NCBI GenBank assembly: GCA_027574665.1
Contig: CM050649.1
Location: forward strand, 59,734,150-59,798,149
DNA from: Rhynochetos jubatus
Lineage: Eukaryota > Chordata > Aves > Eurypygiformes > Rhynochetidae
Reading direction: 5' to 3'
DNA: 64,000 bases
Shown here one piece after another: positions 40,675 through 53,458 of the stretch. The notes beneath the pieces were generated by a model. The model was not told the origin of the DNA, made no database searches, and saw only the letters and a list, made by a program, of their open reading frames with translations. Both the position numbers and the translations under genes were made by a program. Position 1 is the stretch's first letter. Every line of letters begins with the position of its first letter.

Positions 40675-41374
40675 AAATGATGTTTCACTGATGTTCTAAC
40701 ATTGCATTATTCCTAAGTATATCTCAAAAGTGTTACAATAAGAAATATACTTCCAGTACCCATTTATTCTTTCTGGGTTGGATCCTACCTTTACCTTTCT
40801 TATTTCCTTCTGTTTCTTTAAAGCAGTCATCTTGTGCTGTGAGTTAAAAACAGGCTTGCTTTTGAAGAAAAAAACCCAACACACACCTCTAAGTTTATGC
40901 CCAGCTGAGATTTGATCTGATTTTGCTAGAGAGTGTTCTCCCTGCAGTCTTGAAGTCCTCATCTTATCTGAGTCTTTGTGACTTGGCAGCTGATTTGATA
41001 GTGCTTATCAATAACTTTTCCCCAAAACCTTGTTCTTTCATGCCATTCTTTTTTTTAGAGATGAGCACTGCATGGACATACATTGTTCAGAAAGATTACT
41101 TTTGTACTCATGAGTGGTTACAAGGTGCCCAATACATAGGTGTTGTACCATGTAATAAGGTGAACCTTACAGATGTTGCTCTTTCCTTGGATAGAAGTAA
41201 AGGAGTTGACACAATGTTACAAAATTCTACAGTTCTGTTGAAATAACACTATCTACTCCTTTTCTCCAAGCTGTGTAAGTTTTTATCATTAATATAACCC
41301 AGAAGTATAAATCAAATATTCAGCAAAATAGTTTACAAAGATTAATAATTACAGGGATTGTATGACTGTACTTA

Positions 41375-41425
41375 ATCATAGAATCATAGAAATGTTTGAG
41401 TTAAAAGGTATGACTGGTAGTCTGT
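41375..41425 (-). mobile_element. Possible CR1 3'-terminal remnant
   Basis: AATCATAGAATCATAGAAATG resembles the (ATTCTATG)n 3' terminus of CR1 on the minus strand, followed by a decayed segment. Too short for certainty. Confidence 0.5.
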
Positions 41426-44305
41426 TTGAGAAATGTATTAACCACTTGAATTGTCTATATTAGAGCCTTTGAGACAATTACATACTACCAAGGAAATGAT
41501 TTTTTTCAGAGAGTGATGATGCATTTTAATGGATTCAGTACTAACAATACAGGCGCTTCCCATTTTCAGTTCAAGACCTACTTAAGCTCCTCTGACAATC
41601 CATAGGAGGGAGTTAAATTCTCAAGAGACATGTTAGATTTTCTATAACTAGTAATAATAATAATAGTAAGGTAGAGGGTACTGTCAGAAGAAAACCCTTT
41701 CTTGAAAAAAACAGCTTTAATTTAATAAAATTTAATTTTTAAAAAATTAATTAATTTTTTATTTTTACCAGCAATGTTTTAAAGCTCTAGAAAATACAAG
41801 TTCATAACAGATGTGGTGACAGGCCGACAACCCTGTAGCAATACCACCATGAATCATGTCAACCTAACAAAAGAAAATACCTCCAACCTCTTTGTTTATG
41901 ACAAGCTCAGTCAGTAAAGCTGCCCTTTATATTTTAGAGGGTAGACCGCAACTGTGTTAGCAGTGTTCAGCTCTGTTTTCTTGGATTCCAACATTTCATA
42001 CAATTGGATTCTTACATTAATAGTTAGACTTGCTCCTCAGACAACAGTGGGGGGGAAGGCTTTTCAGCTTGTTGATGGGATACCAGATTTACATTTTTGT
42101 GCAAAGTTTTCAATCTCTTTGAAAACTACTGTCCAGAAGCTATTAGAAAAATGGAGCCTATGATGCATTTGCCTCTCTTCAGAAGAGAAAGGCCTTTGGT
42201 GACCAGCTGTTTTATCGTTATTGCAACTTGTACATCTTCTAATTATTTTTTCCTTACCTTTAGGAAACACCTAAGTTACCCTGTTTAACTGGATATTTAC
42301 CTTTAACTATATGCCTAGGTCATACTAGTAGTTCTAGCAGTTTCAAACCTTAATGGGTCAAAAGGTATAGCCTTAGGACTTCATCTTTTTGTCTGAAAGT
42401 CATTTAAGTTCTAGTGGCTCGGTTCAGTGTATTCAGCAAATGAAGCAGACACTTTTTATTTTGCTGATTGTAAGATTGATTTCAGATCAAGCAAAATGAA
42501 ATTGCCAGAATGGGGTCAGGGAAGCTATTTATTGAATGGTGTCTGTTACAAGTGTCATTTTTCAGACTTATTTAATATTCAGGTGTTAGTAACGTCAATT
42601 TTATATTTTGTGTCAGAACTGTTGGGATTCTGCTGAATATGGCTGTTCATCATAGTTTTCATGGTTACTATATATAGTTGCATAAGTGATGCTTATATTA
42701 ATTGTTTCTAGCTATTATTTTTGCCACACCTTGTCAGGTGTTAATCAGAGAGACTAAATTTTTCCCTAATTTCCTTAAACGTCTCACCACTTTCTAACTA
42801 TGAAGCTGCCTGCAGTGCACCTTCAAAAACAATTTTCACATTTACAAACAGCATGATAGCAACTTGTTGCTATGGAATATAGGTTGGTTTTTTTTTTTTA
42901 TTCTAATTTCAGGTTAGTTACTGTGGAATTGGAAATGCGTACTTTATCTAACATTTATATTCAGAAACTGTGAGCTTCATTGTCTCTTGCTTGTACCATT
43001 GTGACTTAATTGGTTTCAGTAGATTTGTACCTAATTCTGAGTAGTAAGAGGAAGGCTACTGAATTTTTTTTTTTTTTTCTTCTGTGTAGCTTTTGGATAG
43101 AGGGAAGGAAGTTGGGGCTATTTTTGGGAATAAAGTAAAAAATCTCCTCTTACCTGCTTATGGAACATATGCTTTGCCAGCTAAGCATGTATGTTTTGCA
43201 AGTGCTATTGCAGTAGAACTAACCACACCCTGGTGAACTAACTCCTGTGTCAGGCTTATTAAATTCCAACCGCAGGAGAGAAGCTGCTTGTGTCTCAAGA
43301 TGTAAACTTTGACCTCGGCTTGCAGAACTGAGGTAGCAGGGAAGAAAGATTGAGTGAAAGTGGAATGACTCCTAGTTCGGTTCACAATATCTGTTTTCAT
43401 TTTTAGCACATTAATCGTGGAAGAATGAAGTGATAGACTAAAGTTTCTTGCACTCTTTGAGTCTCTGAACACATATTTTTTATTTCATTTAGTAGAATGC
43501 ACAGCAGGGTTTCTTGTAACTCTAAGCTGTCACACTCAAAGCAGAGTCATAAGATAACATTTCCATTATGCCCAGAACCAAAATAAGCAAAATAAGATTC
43601 AGCCTCTCCCCTTTGAGACAGCTGAAAATATAACCTTAATAGCTACTGTCGGAGAGTCTTCTTCCAGTTTTCCATTTCTCCTGTAGTCCTCATGTGAATT
43701 GGGTTCACTGATGTGTTAGTGAGATTCTCTCTCTGAACCTTTCTTGTAATCACTGTTTTCTTCCAGGACTGTAATGTGGATAGGTTTTATGTCTTTTTAT
43801 AAACATCCCTAGTACTGTCCTGTTATTTTTCCTCTGTTTTAAACAAGAGATAGTAGAAATTAGTTCAAATGGATTTTGATGTTTAAAGACCTTAAGCTAG
43901 TTTAGAATTGTCATAATGTGCTAAAATGGTACTAGATCAGTTTCATCCAAGAGCAGGACTTAAGAGGTGGATCTGTTCTCAGTCACCTCCTCTCTGCCAG
44001 GAAATGCCACTCTTAGAAAAGCTTTAAAAGCTAAAACATTTTGCTTGAAAGTTTGGACTGGGACCAGTACATTCACTTTTAGGTATCTGATGAGTGCCAT
44101 ATTTTTAAGTATTCTCTGTAGCACTTCTACTGAAATTAAATTAAATCATTTTTGTATACAGTGGAGAGATGGATACTTTTTTCCCCATATAGAGGTTCCT
44201 GGGGTGGTTTCAAACTGGGGTGGTTTGAAGCCATTTCACAGGCATTTTACATCAAATGTTTACTTTGAAATATCTCCTTGACATCTTACAGGAGCCATAG
44301 TTGAT

Positions 44306-44310
44306 GCCTT
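44306..44310. repeat. Target-site duplication (left) of solo LTR
   Basis: GCCTT, repeated at 44970-44974 immediately after the LTR. Confidence 0.85.
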
Positions 44311-44969
44311 TGTGCTGGTTTTGGTTGGGATAGAGTTAATTCTTTTCACAGTATCTAGTATGAGGCTTCGTTTTAGATTTGTGCTGAGAATGTTGACAAC
44401 ACACTAATGTTTTTTAATTGTTACCAAGCAATGTTTACATTAAGCCAAGGACTTCTTCAGTTCCTGATACTGTACCTGTGTTCCCAGCTTCCTCTCTACA
44501 ACAGGCTGAGAGGGGACACAGCCAGGACAGTTGACCCAGACTGAACAAAGGGACATTTCATGCCATAAAATGTCATGCTCAGTGTATAGGTTGGGGGGGA
44601 GTTAACTGGGGATCTAGCTCTTGGGTTTCTTGGGCTTTGGCTCACTCTTGCTCTGCGTCTAACTCTGCTTGGAGACTGGCAGGACATCAGTCAGTGAGTG
44701 GTGAGCAGTTGTATCATGTTTTTCTCTATTGTTGTTCTCCTTTTCATTACATATTATTATTAGTAGTAGTATCATTACATATTGGTATTATTAGTATTGT
44801 TAGCGTTATTACTATAATTTCATTTACTTTCAATTATTATACTGTTCTTATCTCAACCCATACGTTTTCTGTCTTTTCCTCTGGTTCTCCTCCCCATCCC
44901 ACTGGGGGAGAGGGGACATGAGCTAGTGGCCGTGTGGTGCTTAGTTCTGACTGGGCCTAAACCATGACA
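44311..44969 (+). mobile_element. Solo LTR, avian ERVL-type, 659 bp
   Basis: Starts TGTGCTGGTTTTGGTTGGG and ends CTAAACCATGACA, with TG...CA termini and exact GCCTT duplications on both sides. The ATAGAGTTAATTC segment near the start is shared by many avian ERVL LTRs. The second half contains a TTATTATTAGTAGTAGTATC-type AT-rich run, and the 3' part has CACTGGGGGAGAGGGGACA. Related to the 13141 and 45426 copies in termini and overall layout, but a distinct, shorter subfamily. No coding remains. Confidence 0.87.
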
Positions 44970-44974
44970 GCCTT
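44970..44974. repeat. Target-site duplication (right) of solo LTR
   Basis: GCCTT, identical to 44306-44310. Confidence 0.85.
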
Positions 44975-45420
44975 GTATTTGCATTTGTTTTTCAGGCTTC
45001 CTAGTCAGTCTGCATGTGCCATATTAAGTAGAGACTTTGTATGATGGGAGTTAGATTCTTGGGCAGATCAATTATAAAACAATTTTCATAAGAGGATCCC
45101 AGCTCAAAATATGCTAATAAGGTTTTCCAGTTACTGAAGGCTAACATATTCCTATGCAGAGAGGCCAGAGATTTTTAGCAAAATTTCAAATATGTACTAG
45201 GAGGAAAACTATACAGCTCTTCAGCAGCAGAACTGAGAATTAGTTCATAAATACGCCTGAAGAAAATAAAAGGAATTATGTTAAACAACTGTTATTGCAT
45301 ACTGAGCTCTGTATTGAGGAATTTATTGAGGAATATTAATACAAAGGTGTAGTACTGATACAGTCCGACTGCACTTGAGTAGCAGACTGGCTTAATTTCC
45401 TGGGAATAGAAGTTCCTTTT

Positions 45421-45425
45421 GCCAT
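45421..45425. repeat. Target-site duplication (left) of minus-strand solo LTR
   Basis: GCCAT, repeated at 46202-46206. Confidence 0.83.
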
Positions 45426-46201
45426 TGTTGTGGTTTAACTCTGGCTAGCAAAATACCACGAAGCTTCTGTCACAAATCTCCAGCAGAGGGGGAGAATCGG
45501 AGGAAAAAGAAGTAAGGAAGCTCATAAAATTGAGATAAGAACTATTTACTGATTGAATCTAAATATATAGAAATACTGCTAACAGTAAGTAATTAAAATA
45601 ATAGAAAACAAAACATATGATACAGTTGCTCACCTTCCACTGACCAGTGCACAACCAGGTGCTAAGTAGTGAGAGTCAGAGCCAGAGAGCCCGAGAGCTG
45701 CAGCCCGAGGGCCAGAGCCTGAAAGCTGTCACAGCAGATTCCATGCGAACTCTATCAGCGATAGTGTGACCAGGAAAACTAAACAAACCCACCAACTCCC
45801 TCACGAAGGAACCAGCACAGGAGTTAGAAAAGCAGCTAATGCAGAGAGGGTGTTAGCAAGTGTACTGGAGTAAATGAGAGAGAGAGTAGAGAGAGAGAGA
45901 GTAATGGCTCCCGGAGCCGCTCCTTGCCTATGCCCTGAACATGATGTACTATGGAATGAAATATTTCCTTGGTCCCAGTTTGGGTCAGCTGTCTGAACTG
46001 TGTGTCCCCTGCACTGCCTGTAGTGAGACAGCGAGAGCTGGGAACGCAGCTGCAGTATCAGAAGCAGAGAGAGACCTTGAATTCAGTGTAGGCATTCCCC
46101 AGTGACAGCTAAGACCTTATGAGTACTTCTCTCTGCATCCAGGAACACAGCTTCCTAGCAGCCAAGGTAGAGTTAACTCTTTCCTGACTAAACCCAGAAT
46201 A
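45426..46201 (-). mobile_element. Solo LTR, avian ERVL-type, 776 bp, inverted
   Basis: On the minus strand it starts TATTCTGGGTTTAGTCAGG and ends GTTAAACCACAACA. Aligned by eye to the copy at 13141-13937 the two share the start (CTGGGTTcAGTCAGGAAAGgGTTAACTC pattern), the AT-rich middle and the end. The first dinucleotide has decayed from TG to TA. GCCAT duplications flank it. An AG-rich run near 45876-45902 corresponds to the C/T-rich run of the other copy. Only 451 bases separate this LTR from the plus-oriented one ending at 44969. Confidence 0.86.
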
Positions 46202-46206
46202 GCCAT
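46202..46206. repeat. Target-site duplication (right) of minus-strand solo LTR
   Basis: GCCAT, identical to 45421-45425. Confidence 0.83.
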
Positions 46207-46289
46207 ACAAGGTGGTCTGAGCACACAGCATCTTCTTTTCAGGTGCTGGAGTGCAAATGGTGTTTGAGCTCAGAAACACAAAGACATTG

Positions 46290-46408
46290 TGGGTTGGATG
46301 GTGCTTTGAGCAACCTGGTCTAGTGGAAGGTGTCCCTGCCCATGGCAGGGGGACTGGAACTAGAAGATCTTTTAAGGTTTCTTCCTACACAAATCATTCT
46401 ATGATTTA
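46290..46408 (+). mobile_element. CR1 3'-end fragment
   Basis: Contains GCTTTGAGCAACCTGGTCTA, GTGTCCCTGCCCATGGCAGG and ends AATCATTCTATGATTT, the classical CR1 terminus. The same 3' end occurs in the nested element ending at about 53424, so both derive from one CR1 subfamily. Confidence 0.92.
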
Positions 46409-49400
46409 GGTACCTACCTCTCAGTGAGTTCAATGTGGCTTAGCTAAAAGCTTCTATGGCCAAGTATAAGTAAGTTTTAATTTCACCATGCCAGTTATTA
46501 GCAATGTCATCATAGTCTAAACCAAACTACAGTCTTCGAGTAGTTCTGTGCTTCTACCCATGGTGTTAGGAAAAAAAATAATCTTGTGTACCATCAGTTG
46601 TGATAACCCACTAACTTTTAGTGGTCTCTTTCTGGTGGCAGGCTGTATTTGACCTAGGAATCAGTTAGGACCTGCCTCCAGCTTACACTGAGTCTGGAGG
46701 AAGGACAACTCTTGCTGTCACCCTGTGAAGTTTTTAAAAGCTCTTTGGAAATAGCCCCCTACTCTGATCCTCAGCCCCATGTGGGAAGTGAGGGCTGTGG
46801 TCATGAGACTTCAGAGAAGCCTGTGGCTCACCTGGGTAGAAGTTGACACTTAGCATGTGGTGCTGGAAGTCCCTTAAATTGGTATCTATACCATGGTTTT
46901 GAGGTGTCCTGTACGATTTTCAAACAAACAGTGATTACAGTTTATAAAACATAATTTTCATTTTGCTCTATCATACTTGCCATGTGAATCTCAAAGGTCT
47001 TACTCTTTTTTGTATTTTAGATTCTAGTTAGCATTAGTTGAATAGGTATAGAGTTATTGAAGAAATGCTGTGATCAGGTCTTGCAGTATTTCTGACAATT
47101 TCCTCTTGACTGTAGGCAGTCAGCCATGATGAAAGATCCTCTGTCTTGGAAAATCAAGCGTATTGATGATGTTTGTTTTTCTCCTTTTAGTGTTACCACC
47201 ACACTGAAAATACTCCATTGGCAGATTTACTTCAAAAAATTTAAGTGCTCTTGGGTGGTCAGAAGAGATTAGCGTTATTAATCTGTAGTTCTTTACTCGT
47301 CCTTTGTGGTAGTATGTTTGACACATTGTTGCAATTAAGTTTAGAACATTTTCCAAGGCCACACTGGAAAAAATAATGTTTTTCTATTAAAGTCACTCTG
47401 TCTTTTGAAATGTTTCCACTGTTTAGGAAACTGACTTTTTGGACAGTATTACAGAAAGTGATTTAGAAACATGTAACACTGAAAGTCAAATAACCTGAAT
47501 TCACAACTCACATAAGTCTTTATAGATATGTAATCTCCTGGGCAAGCAAAAGCTGTCTGAGAATAAAGAAATTGGTATTAGAAGAGAACTCTGGCATGCT
47601 GAGGAGAATTTTCTCTTTGGTTTCATTTTGTTGTTTTGGGTTTATTTTGAGGGAGGAATAAAGTTTTCTGACACTTTTTTCTCCTCTCTTGACTATTCTT
47701 TTTTCTACATTGCTGATTTAGGTTGTAGGTTAATCAGAACAGCTCCGGGATATCTGTTCAGGGAAGGTTATGTGTCTTATGGCTTTTCTTGGAGAAAGTA
47801 TTTCTTAATTAAGAAGATAGATGTGGTGGTTGTTCTGCTGGCTTTGATAACATAATGACCCTTTTGGTTTCACCTCCCTTGCGTGGTAGTTTTATCCAAG
47901 TGCCTTGGAATATCTTATTACAAAACAACCTATTAAACCCCGTTTTGCATTCCTCAGGCCGCTGAACTGCTGCCATGTGTTGTCAGCAACGTATCGAGAA
48001 GAGAGACCCCCTTGGTGAAAGGCTGACTTCCTTGTGAACAATGCTGTAAGCTCTTCTTACCAGAGCTAGTAATTGTTCCTCCGGATGAGAACAGTCCTTG
48101 TGTAATATTGTTGCCTTGTTATAGTAGCTCATGTGCTAATGGCAGGGTAAGTGTTACTTGACTTGGGCATCGTTATAAATATTTTAAGAAGATATGTCTC
48201 TGTTTGCCATAGGTTTCAGGCCAACAAGCAGAATGTGTAGGCACCGATCAACTGATATTTGCATAGTTCTGTTTTTAATGGTTAAGGCCCTGAGTGAATG
48301 CCTAAGAAAGCATATCAGGCAGTTTGTATGAATCAATAGCTCTTCTGTTTTATAAAGTAAGGAGATGCTGTTGCATAGTTGGTATTTAATAAGTAGAGTT
48401 TTAGAATGTTGTGAATTAAATCATATATACTGCCTGCTGTGTCAAAGTTGTGTTCCCTCATGTTCTGGAATTGAAATATGGGCTTCTCTTTACTTTTTCA
48501 TGTGCTGTTTTGTAGTGGTGGTGGAGTATTTGTTTACAGTTCCACATCAGTAGAGTGTTTGCATGGTTTGTTTGTGAACTGTTTCTTTCACTTTCCTGTG
48601 GCGTTAGAAAGACCGGTAAGGTGCACATGCGAATACAAGATAGCATTAAGATATGTCTGCTATATTAATGTAAGCAAAAAGCATTTTGAATTTGTTCAGA
48701 AACTTCTTCCCCTCCCCACAGAAGTAAAATGTTTCTGTACATATAAAATGAGAAATTAGCTTCTTGTGTAGCTGCTGTTGAAGAATTCTCCCAGTAGTGT
48801 AAGCCCAGAAGGGCAAATATGTGATACTCGTTGGGGAATTGTTCTATGCAGCTATTATTTTTTTGGTCACCAAACTTGCTTTCTTGTTAAGCCTGTTAGC
48901 AATAACTTGAATTCATGGTAGGATGTCTTGTATCAGAGAAGGGCAAAGAGACTGACAGCCCTTTGAGTGAGTTAGCCAGTGGCAGTGTGTTTCGCTGGAC
49001 TTTGTGAAGTAATCACCACATAGCATATTCGTATATCATGGAGTGTACTTATATTAATATTTTAGTACAACAGAAAAAAAGAAATAGATTTGCAAAAATT
49101 AAGGCTCCAGAACAGATTTCTACCTGCTCCCTACTAAAATGAATAATGGATCATTTCAGTGAATTTTTCTAAGTACTAATCAAAAATATAATGATTTGAA
49201 AATCATTACTCAATTAAATTGGAAGCAGTAATTTTAATTTTCAGCAATTATTGTCATTATTTTTTCTGTATCTTTGGAAGTTATCATTTATCAGTCACAT
49301 AAAATGGTTTACCGAATAACTTGCTTTTTATAAGTAGCTTATGATATTGAAGTAGCCATTATTTGGTGCTTGCTATTTCTTTTAATAGAGGCCTCACCTT

Positions 49401-50869
49401 CCTTTAACTTGCAGGTAACAGTAAGATTAACAGAAATGGTACTGGTTATGAGAATAGATCACTTGGAAGGTACAAGACATGAATACTGCAGCACCATTTC
49501 CTTTGACTGGTTTGATGGGCCAGATTGCATTTAGGTTCAGCCTGCCTGTGTGGGTACATCAGCACCACATGCCTTGATATTTAGGACTGGCTCAGATATT
49601 TTGGTTGAGGATGTATAAAAGCAGTGCTTATTTCTTCCCATGGCAATGGCTGAAGTTGGTGTCTTTGCAAGGTGATAAATTTATATCTAATTTTTCTTTA
49701 TAAGCAAGTTCATTTGGAAAGAATGGGGGGAATACGACAACAAAGACTAGAACATTCCTGTTCTTCATCTACTCAAGAGGCCTTTGCTAAAGGGTTTAAA
49801 CTGATATCCCTTTCATGAGACCCTAAGTCAACAGAATCCAGGTTGATTTTTATTCAGTGGCTACCAGTCATCTGAGTTTTATTCTTTAAAAAGCTGCTTT
49901 TGTCTTTAAACCACCATACTATATATACACTCTCTCTCGCTCTGTATATTTATATGCTTTGTACATATATACACAAGTATCTAAGTGGTTTATATGTAAC
50001 GTAATAGCATTTAAAAATCTCATGGGATGTTAGAGAAGTAGGTTCAGGCCCTAAGGATGGATTGAAAGGCTGCGTCTCATTTTCTGGACTAGTGCTGTAA
50101 CACTTAGGCTATTGTGCAAAAAGTAATTTCTGTTGTCTGCCTTCCTCATCCCCACTCTTGCTAAGCTGCTGTAAGTGATTTTGAGGTCAGCTGTTAAAGT
50201 GCTGGTTTTTTCTGCTCTTCGCCATAATGGGTAACTATAGTCATGGATTTTTAAACTAGCTTCCCCTATAGTGAAAATGTGAATGGAAGGATGTTGGGAG
50301 GGAACTATAAGACTGACCTTTGGCCACAAATTCCAAGATAGTTGTCCTCTAAAGATTATTTAAAAAAATCTTCAGATTTTATTTTCCTTTTTTTTTTTCC
50401 TAATTATTTTTCTAAATCTGGAGTCTTTGTCTCTACTTTTTCAGTGATTCTGGGTGTTTTAAACTAACTTTAGCAATATCAGACCTGTTCAGTGACAGTT
50501 GTATAGTTGCTAGTCTTTTGCATTGCTTATACTGGTTTTGTCTATCTTGTTTGGCTGCTGATATCTTAAGGGCAAAGTCTCAGATTTCCACTGAAAAAAG
50601 TGATAAGGATAGAAAAAGAATGGGGAATTATGTGCCATGCATTATTCAGTGTCATAGTCTATTGCTTCCTCAGTCACCAGTTTTTATAGTGCTGTTGTAT
50701 TTTGTGTTACAGTAGTTTGTCATAATGTATTATTACTTCTTAATTTTTTTGGAGACGGAGCTGTAATTGATAAACTGTACATAACAGTATCTTGAATTAT
50801 TTTTCAAGTTGAGATGATGTTCCCTCTTCCATTTTAAGTTTGCTGTTCAGAGGTCATTGTTTTCCTACT

Positions 50870-52243
50870 CTTTTTTCCTGCTTACTTTCCTGTCTTGGTC
50901 ACAGTGATCATGACATAGCTGAGTTTCAAATCATTGGTGATAAGAGGAAAATTGCCAGCAAAACTTTGACCCTGGATATGGGGAAAGCAGACTTTGGGCT
51001 ACTGAAGAAGCCAGTTAGTAAGGTTACCTGTGAATCTGCTTTTGTGAAGGTATTGCAGTTCATGAAGGGAAGGTCCTGCTTAACGAACTTAATTTCTTTT
51101 TATTACAAGATCACCCATCTTGTTGACCATGGGAAGCCAGTACATATTCTGGCTTTGGATTTTAGCAAAGCTTTTGATATCATCTCTCACAGTGTTCTTC
51201 TGGACAAAATGTCAAGCACACAGCTAGACAAGACCATCATACAATAGGTGAAGAATTGGCTAATGTGTCAGACTCAGAGTTACAGTCAATGTGGTTACAT
51301 CAGGCTGGCAGCTAGTCACCAGCGAGGTTCTCCAGGGCTCAGTTTTAGGGCCAGTGCTCTTTAATATTTTTATAATTGATCTGGATTCAGGCATTGTATA
51401 TTAAGCAAGTTTGCCCCTGATACTAAGTAAGAGGTGCTGTGGACTCCCTCAAGGGTAGAGAGGCCTTATAGAGAGGTCTGGATAGACTAGAGACCTGGGA
51501 ATCACCAGATGTATGAATTTTAACAAGAGCAAGTGCTGCATTCTCCACCTGGAATGGGGCAATCCTGGATATATATACAAACTGGAGGACAAAAATCTGG
51601 AGAGGAGCCCTGTGGAAAGAAATCTAGGGGTTTGGATTGATGTCAGGTCAAATATAAGTGAAGAGTGTGCCCTGGCAGCCAAAGGGGCCATGTCCTATGG
51701 TGCATGAAGCACAGCACAGCTGGCCAGTCGAGGGAGGAGATTGTCTCACCTACACTGCCCTGGTGCAGCCCCCCCTCGAGTAGTGTGTGCAGTTTTGGGC
51801 ACCTCAATAGAAGAAGGACATCAAACTGTTAGACTCTGTCCAGAGGAAGATGACTAAGATGGTGAAAGGTCTTAAGGGCAAGACTCGTGAGGAGTGACCG
51901 AGGTCACTTGGTTTGTTCAGCTTGGAGAAGACTGAGGGGTGACCTCACTGCTGTTTACACCTTCCTCAAGGGGGTCACAGAGGGGAATGTGCTGATCTCT
52001 GGTGAGATCTGGTAACCAGCGGTAGGACACAAGGAAATGGAATGAAGATGCATCAGGGGAAGTTCAAACTGGACATTAGGAAATGTCTAGTCTATATCCA
52101 GCCTTCACTGAGAGGATGGTCGGTCACTGGAATAGCCTGCCCAGGGAAGTCGTCATAGCACCAACCCTGTCGAGTTCAAGGCACATCTAGAAAATGTATG
52201 TTTTGGGTAGTCCTGCGAGGAGCAGGGAGTTAGACTCCGTGTT
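50870..52243 (+). mobile_element. Older CR1 copy, main part, interrupted by a second CR1
   Basis: Sense CR1 beginning with the GATCATGACATAGCTGAGTT segment of ORF2. An internal deletion joins that upstream part to reverse-transcriptase block [15 protein letters not shown] and then LDFSKAFDIISHS. It continues through the 3' third of ORF2 (GGGGTGACCTCACTGCTGTT at about 51935) to a point just short of the expected 3' end, at GGAGTTAGACTCCGTG. Frames are broken by stops and indels. The missing 3' tip is found at 53425-53458, on the far side of the inserted CR1. Confidence 0.9.
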
Positions 52244-53424
52244 CCATGGGATCTGATGGAATACATCCATGGGTCCTGAAAGAACTGGTGGATGAGCTTG
52301 TGAAATCTCTATCCATCATATTTGAGGAGTCATGGTGGTCTGATGAAGTTCCCACTGACTGGAAAAGGGGAAACATAACTCCCATCTTTAAAAAGGGAAA
52401 AGAAGAGGATATGGGGAACTACAGGCCAGTCTCACCTCTGGACAAGCCTGGCAAGATCATGGAGCAGATCCTACTGGAAACCATGCTAAGGCACATGGAA
52501 AACAAGGAGGTGATTGCTGACAGCTAACATGGCTTCACCAAGGGCAGGTCATGCCTGGTGAATGTGGTCGCCTTCTACAATGGGGTCATGACCTTGGTGG
52601 ATAAAGCAAGAGCAACTGATGTCATCTACCTGGACTTGTGCAAAGCCTTCGACACCATCCTGCACAACATCCTTGTCTCTAAATTGGAGAGACATGGATT
52701 TGATGGATGGACCACTTGATGGATAAGAAATTGGCTTGATAGTTGCACTCAGAGACTTGTGGTCAATGTCTCAATATCTGAGTGGAGACCAGTGACGAAC
52801 GGCATTCCTCAGGGGTTGATGTTGGGACCAGTACTGTTTAACATCTTCGTCAGTGATATGGATGATGGAATTGAGTGCACCCTCAGCAAGTTTGCTGGCG
52901 ACACCAAGCTGTGTGATGTGGTCGACACGCTGGAAGGAAGGGATGTCATCCAGAGGGACCTTGACAGGCAGGTCCAGAAGAGGCCATGAAGATGGTCAGA
53001 GGGCTGGAGCACCTCTCCTATGAAGAAAGACTGGGAGAGTTTGGCTTGTTCAGCCTGGAAAAGAGAAGGTTCTGGGGAGACTTTATTGTGGCCTTCCAGT
53101 ACCTGAAGGGGCCTGCAGGAAAGGTGGTGGGGGGGCCCTTTTTACAAGGGCCTGTAGTGATAGGACAAGAGGTAATGGGTTTAAATTGAAAGTAGGGAGA
53201 TTTAGATTAGCTGTCAGGAATAAGTTCTTCATGGAGAGGGTGGTGAAGGACTGGAACAGGTTGGACAGAGAAGTTGTGGATGCCCCATCCCTAGAAGTGT
53301 TCAAGGCCAGGCTGGATGAGGCTTTGAGCAACCTGGTCTAGTGGAGGGTGTCCCTGCCCATGGCAGGGGCGTTGGAACTAGATAATCTTTAAGGTCCCTT
53401 CCAACCTAAACCATTCTATGATTT
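52244..53424 (+). mobile_element. CR1 copy nested inside the older CR1
   Basis: Starts abruptly with ATGGGATCTGATGGAATACA, encoding [17 protein letters not shown] of the reverse transcriptase. It passes through [15 protein letters not shown], then [14 protein letters not shown] (about 52630), then [19 protein letters not shown] and FAGDTKLCD. The catalytic FADD has become FAGD, so one metal-binding Asp is lost. In-frame stops are also present. It ends at AAACCATTCTATGATTT. It is followed at once by the tail of the element it interrupted, so this copy inserted later. Confidence 0.9.
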
Positions 53425-53458
53425 TTATGGATGCCTTTCAACTTGAGATATTCTATGA
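53425..53458 (+). mobile_element. 3' tip of the older, interrupted CR1
   Basis: TTATGGATGCCTTTCAACTT followed by GAGATATTCTATGA matches the expected CR1 3' noncoding end (TATGGGTCCCTTCCAACT...ATATTCTATGA), which the copy ending at 52243 lacks. ATGG occurs at both junctions and may be a short target duplication or microhomology. Confidence 0.82.
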
